Shown one piece after another: positions 63,170 to 64,000 of a stretch of DNA of 64,000 nucleotides (position 1 is the first letter of the stretch; each line of letters opens with the position of its first letter). This DNA is from Methylonatrum sp040877625 (lineage in GTDB: Bacteria; Pseudomonadota; Gammaproteobacteria; Nitrococcales; Aquisalimonadaceae), in the NCBI GenBank assembly GCA_040877625.1, contig JBBDNK010000034.1:62001-126000 (forward strand), in the 5' to 3' direction. The notes below the pieces were generated by a model. That model searched no databases. It was not told where the DNA came from and worked only from the letters and a program-made list of their open reading frames with translations. The translations under genes and the position numbers were made by a program.

Positions 63170-63724
63170 TCAGAAGCGGAACTGCAGGTTGATCGAGCCC
63201 ATGTCCAGATCGGTATCGTTGAGGGCCAGACGGTCGTACTCGAGTCGCAGATCGGTATGATCGGTCAGCATGAAGCGTGCGCCGACCCCGTAGAACAGGT
63301 CGTTACCATCGTCGCTGCGGCTGAGAGGGCCATACTCGCGCTTGCGGTCCCAGAACAATTGGCCGACCTTGGCGTAGGGCGCGAAGTATTGTGTCAGCGG
63401 TAGCGCCGCAATGCCGGCAATCGTCCAGCCGTCGGCTTCCATGGTGGCGTTGCCGTCTTCTGTGCGACCGAAATCGGTATACCCGACTTCGAGCGAGAAA
63501 ACACGGTTGATTTCAAATCCGCCGAATGCCTTCCAGGCGCTGCGGTCGTCTTTCAGGTTTTCGTCTTCGTCGAGAAAGTCTTCGTCGTTGAGTCGGTAAT
63601 AGCCGAGCCCGCCGCCGAGATAGGCGCGCAGTTCCGATTGGGTGGCGGCCTGGCCCGATACGCCGGCCGGCGTGGTGATCAGGCCGATAATGACGAGTGG
63701 TATAAACGTGGTTCGTTTCAACAT
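63170..63724 (-). CDS. Outer-membrane beta-barrel protein (OmpA/OmpW-like)
   Basis: 184 residues. A signal peptide ends near AGVSGQA. The mature part has amphipathic strands (SELRAYLGGGLGYYRL, RVFSLEVGYTDFG, LFYGVGARFML) and a terminal strand SINLQFRF with the final Phe. It fits the eight-stranded opacity/OmpA-type barrel group without a peptidoglycan-binding domain. Its function is unknown. It precedes no operon partner, but a small lipoprotein gene is 30 bases upstream on the same strand, so both may form one transcript. Confidence 0.8.
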   Translation of the reverse strand: MLKRTTFIPLVIIGLITTPAGVSGQAATQSELRAYLGGGLGYYRLNDEDFLDEDENLKDDRSAWKAFGGFEINRVFSLEVGYTDFGRTEDGNATMEADGWTIAGIAALPLTQYFAPYAKVGQLFWDRKREYGPLSRSDDGNDLFYGVGARFMLTDHTDLRLEYDRLALNDTDLDMGSINLQFRF

Positions 63725-63754
63725 TCGTTTTTCCTCATCAGAAGGATTGCACTG

Positions 63755-63913
63755 TCAGTCGTTCTCGAAGCGATCTTCCGCATCGTCCACGGTGTCATCT
63801 ATCTTCTCGCCCGCCTCCTCGGCGGGACCCTGGACTTCACAGCCGACCAGCCCGAGGCTGCCGAATGCGATGAGCAGCAACGCAACGAACAGCAAGTGCC
63901 GCATGCTTCCCAT
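63755..63913 (-). CDS. Small entericidin-like lipoprotein
   Basis: 52 residues from ATG 63913 with a strong AAAGGAGA ribosome site. MGSMRHLLFVALLLIAFGSL leads into the lipobox GLVGC with Cys25, and the short acidic mature part EVQGPAEEAGEKIDDTVDDA recalls entericidin-type proteins. It is likely attached to the inner or outer membrane. It is upstream of the outer-membrane barrel gene, possibly co-transcribed. A related small lipoprotein is at 8505. Confidence 0.75.
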   Translation of the reverse strand: MGSMRHLLFVALLLIAFGSLGLVGCEVQGPAEEAGEKIDDTVDDAEDRFEND

Positions 63914-64000
63914 AACGATCTCCTTTGGATGCAATACCGCCCCATGCTTCGCAAAAGCTGTGCCACGGCATGGTTTCCTGATGAAAAACAGGCAGATGAC

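Overview
The window looks like a high-GC gammaproteobacterial chromosome segment. It carries RraA, HslR, a DUF3581 protein, a gamma-type LexA box and a type IV pilin, and no rRNA, tRNA, intact insertion sequence, phage or CRISPR array was seen. A halophilic or alkaliphilic Ectothiorhodospiraceae-like host is a guess from general impression only. Four runs of N (17620-17629, 46113-46122, 58378-58477, 58743-58842) show this is a draft assembly. Two genes change frame across these gaps, so the gap lengths are placeholders.

0-10 kb holds ordinary genes: the end of a pilus-type gene, pilE, ada, a PAP2 phosphatase, a LuxR regulator whose N-terminus resembles an IS3-family OrfA, the large helicase lhr, an entericidin-like lipoprotein, DUF3581 and a hexose-6-phosphate mutarotase. 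10.3-21.6 kb is a catabolic block. A five-gene peptide ABC importer, gamma-glutamyltransferase, an amidase and a metallo-amidohydrolase all lie on the minus strand, and a DUF1116 (AllG/YlbE-like) gene is divergent. I see a sigma-54 promoter in front of each of the two transcription units and an NtrC-type palindrome upstream of one, so a nitrogen-scavenging regulon is likely.

21.6-38 kb: pirin, a small outer-membrane protein, a hybrid sensor kinase with beta-propeller sensor overlapping a REC-GGDEF-EAL regulator, a gcvH-gcvP-sdaA-gcvT glycine/serine operon with a divergent LysR regulator, and a DUF3300 protein. 38-50 kb: a fused indolepyruvate ferredoxin oxidoreductase, a patatin-like lipase, a TRAP transporter with lipoprotein binding protein, two large inverted repeats, a TonB receptor, and a RuBisCO-like protein paired with a cupin (candidate MTA-isoprenoid shunt). 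50-54 kb: a GAF-degenerate GGDEF protein, a small membrane protein, a class II phosphoribulokinase-like kinase, rraA and hslR.

54-60 kb is the most unusual part. It has a PAS protein, two orphan FixJ-type regulators, a roughly 1,070-residue secreted-effector-like protein, and an overlapping AT-rich acidic small gene that looks like its immunity partner. The large protein has a disordered N-terminus, long proline/glutamine-rich repeats with SH3-ligand-like motifs, and a toxin-like C-terminal domain. Copies of a short dispersed repeat, also present at 37.9 and 52.7 kb, bracket this segment. The window ends with SOS-controlled dnaE2 without imuAB neighbours, an outer-membrane beta-barrel protein and a second small lipoprotein.
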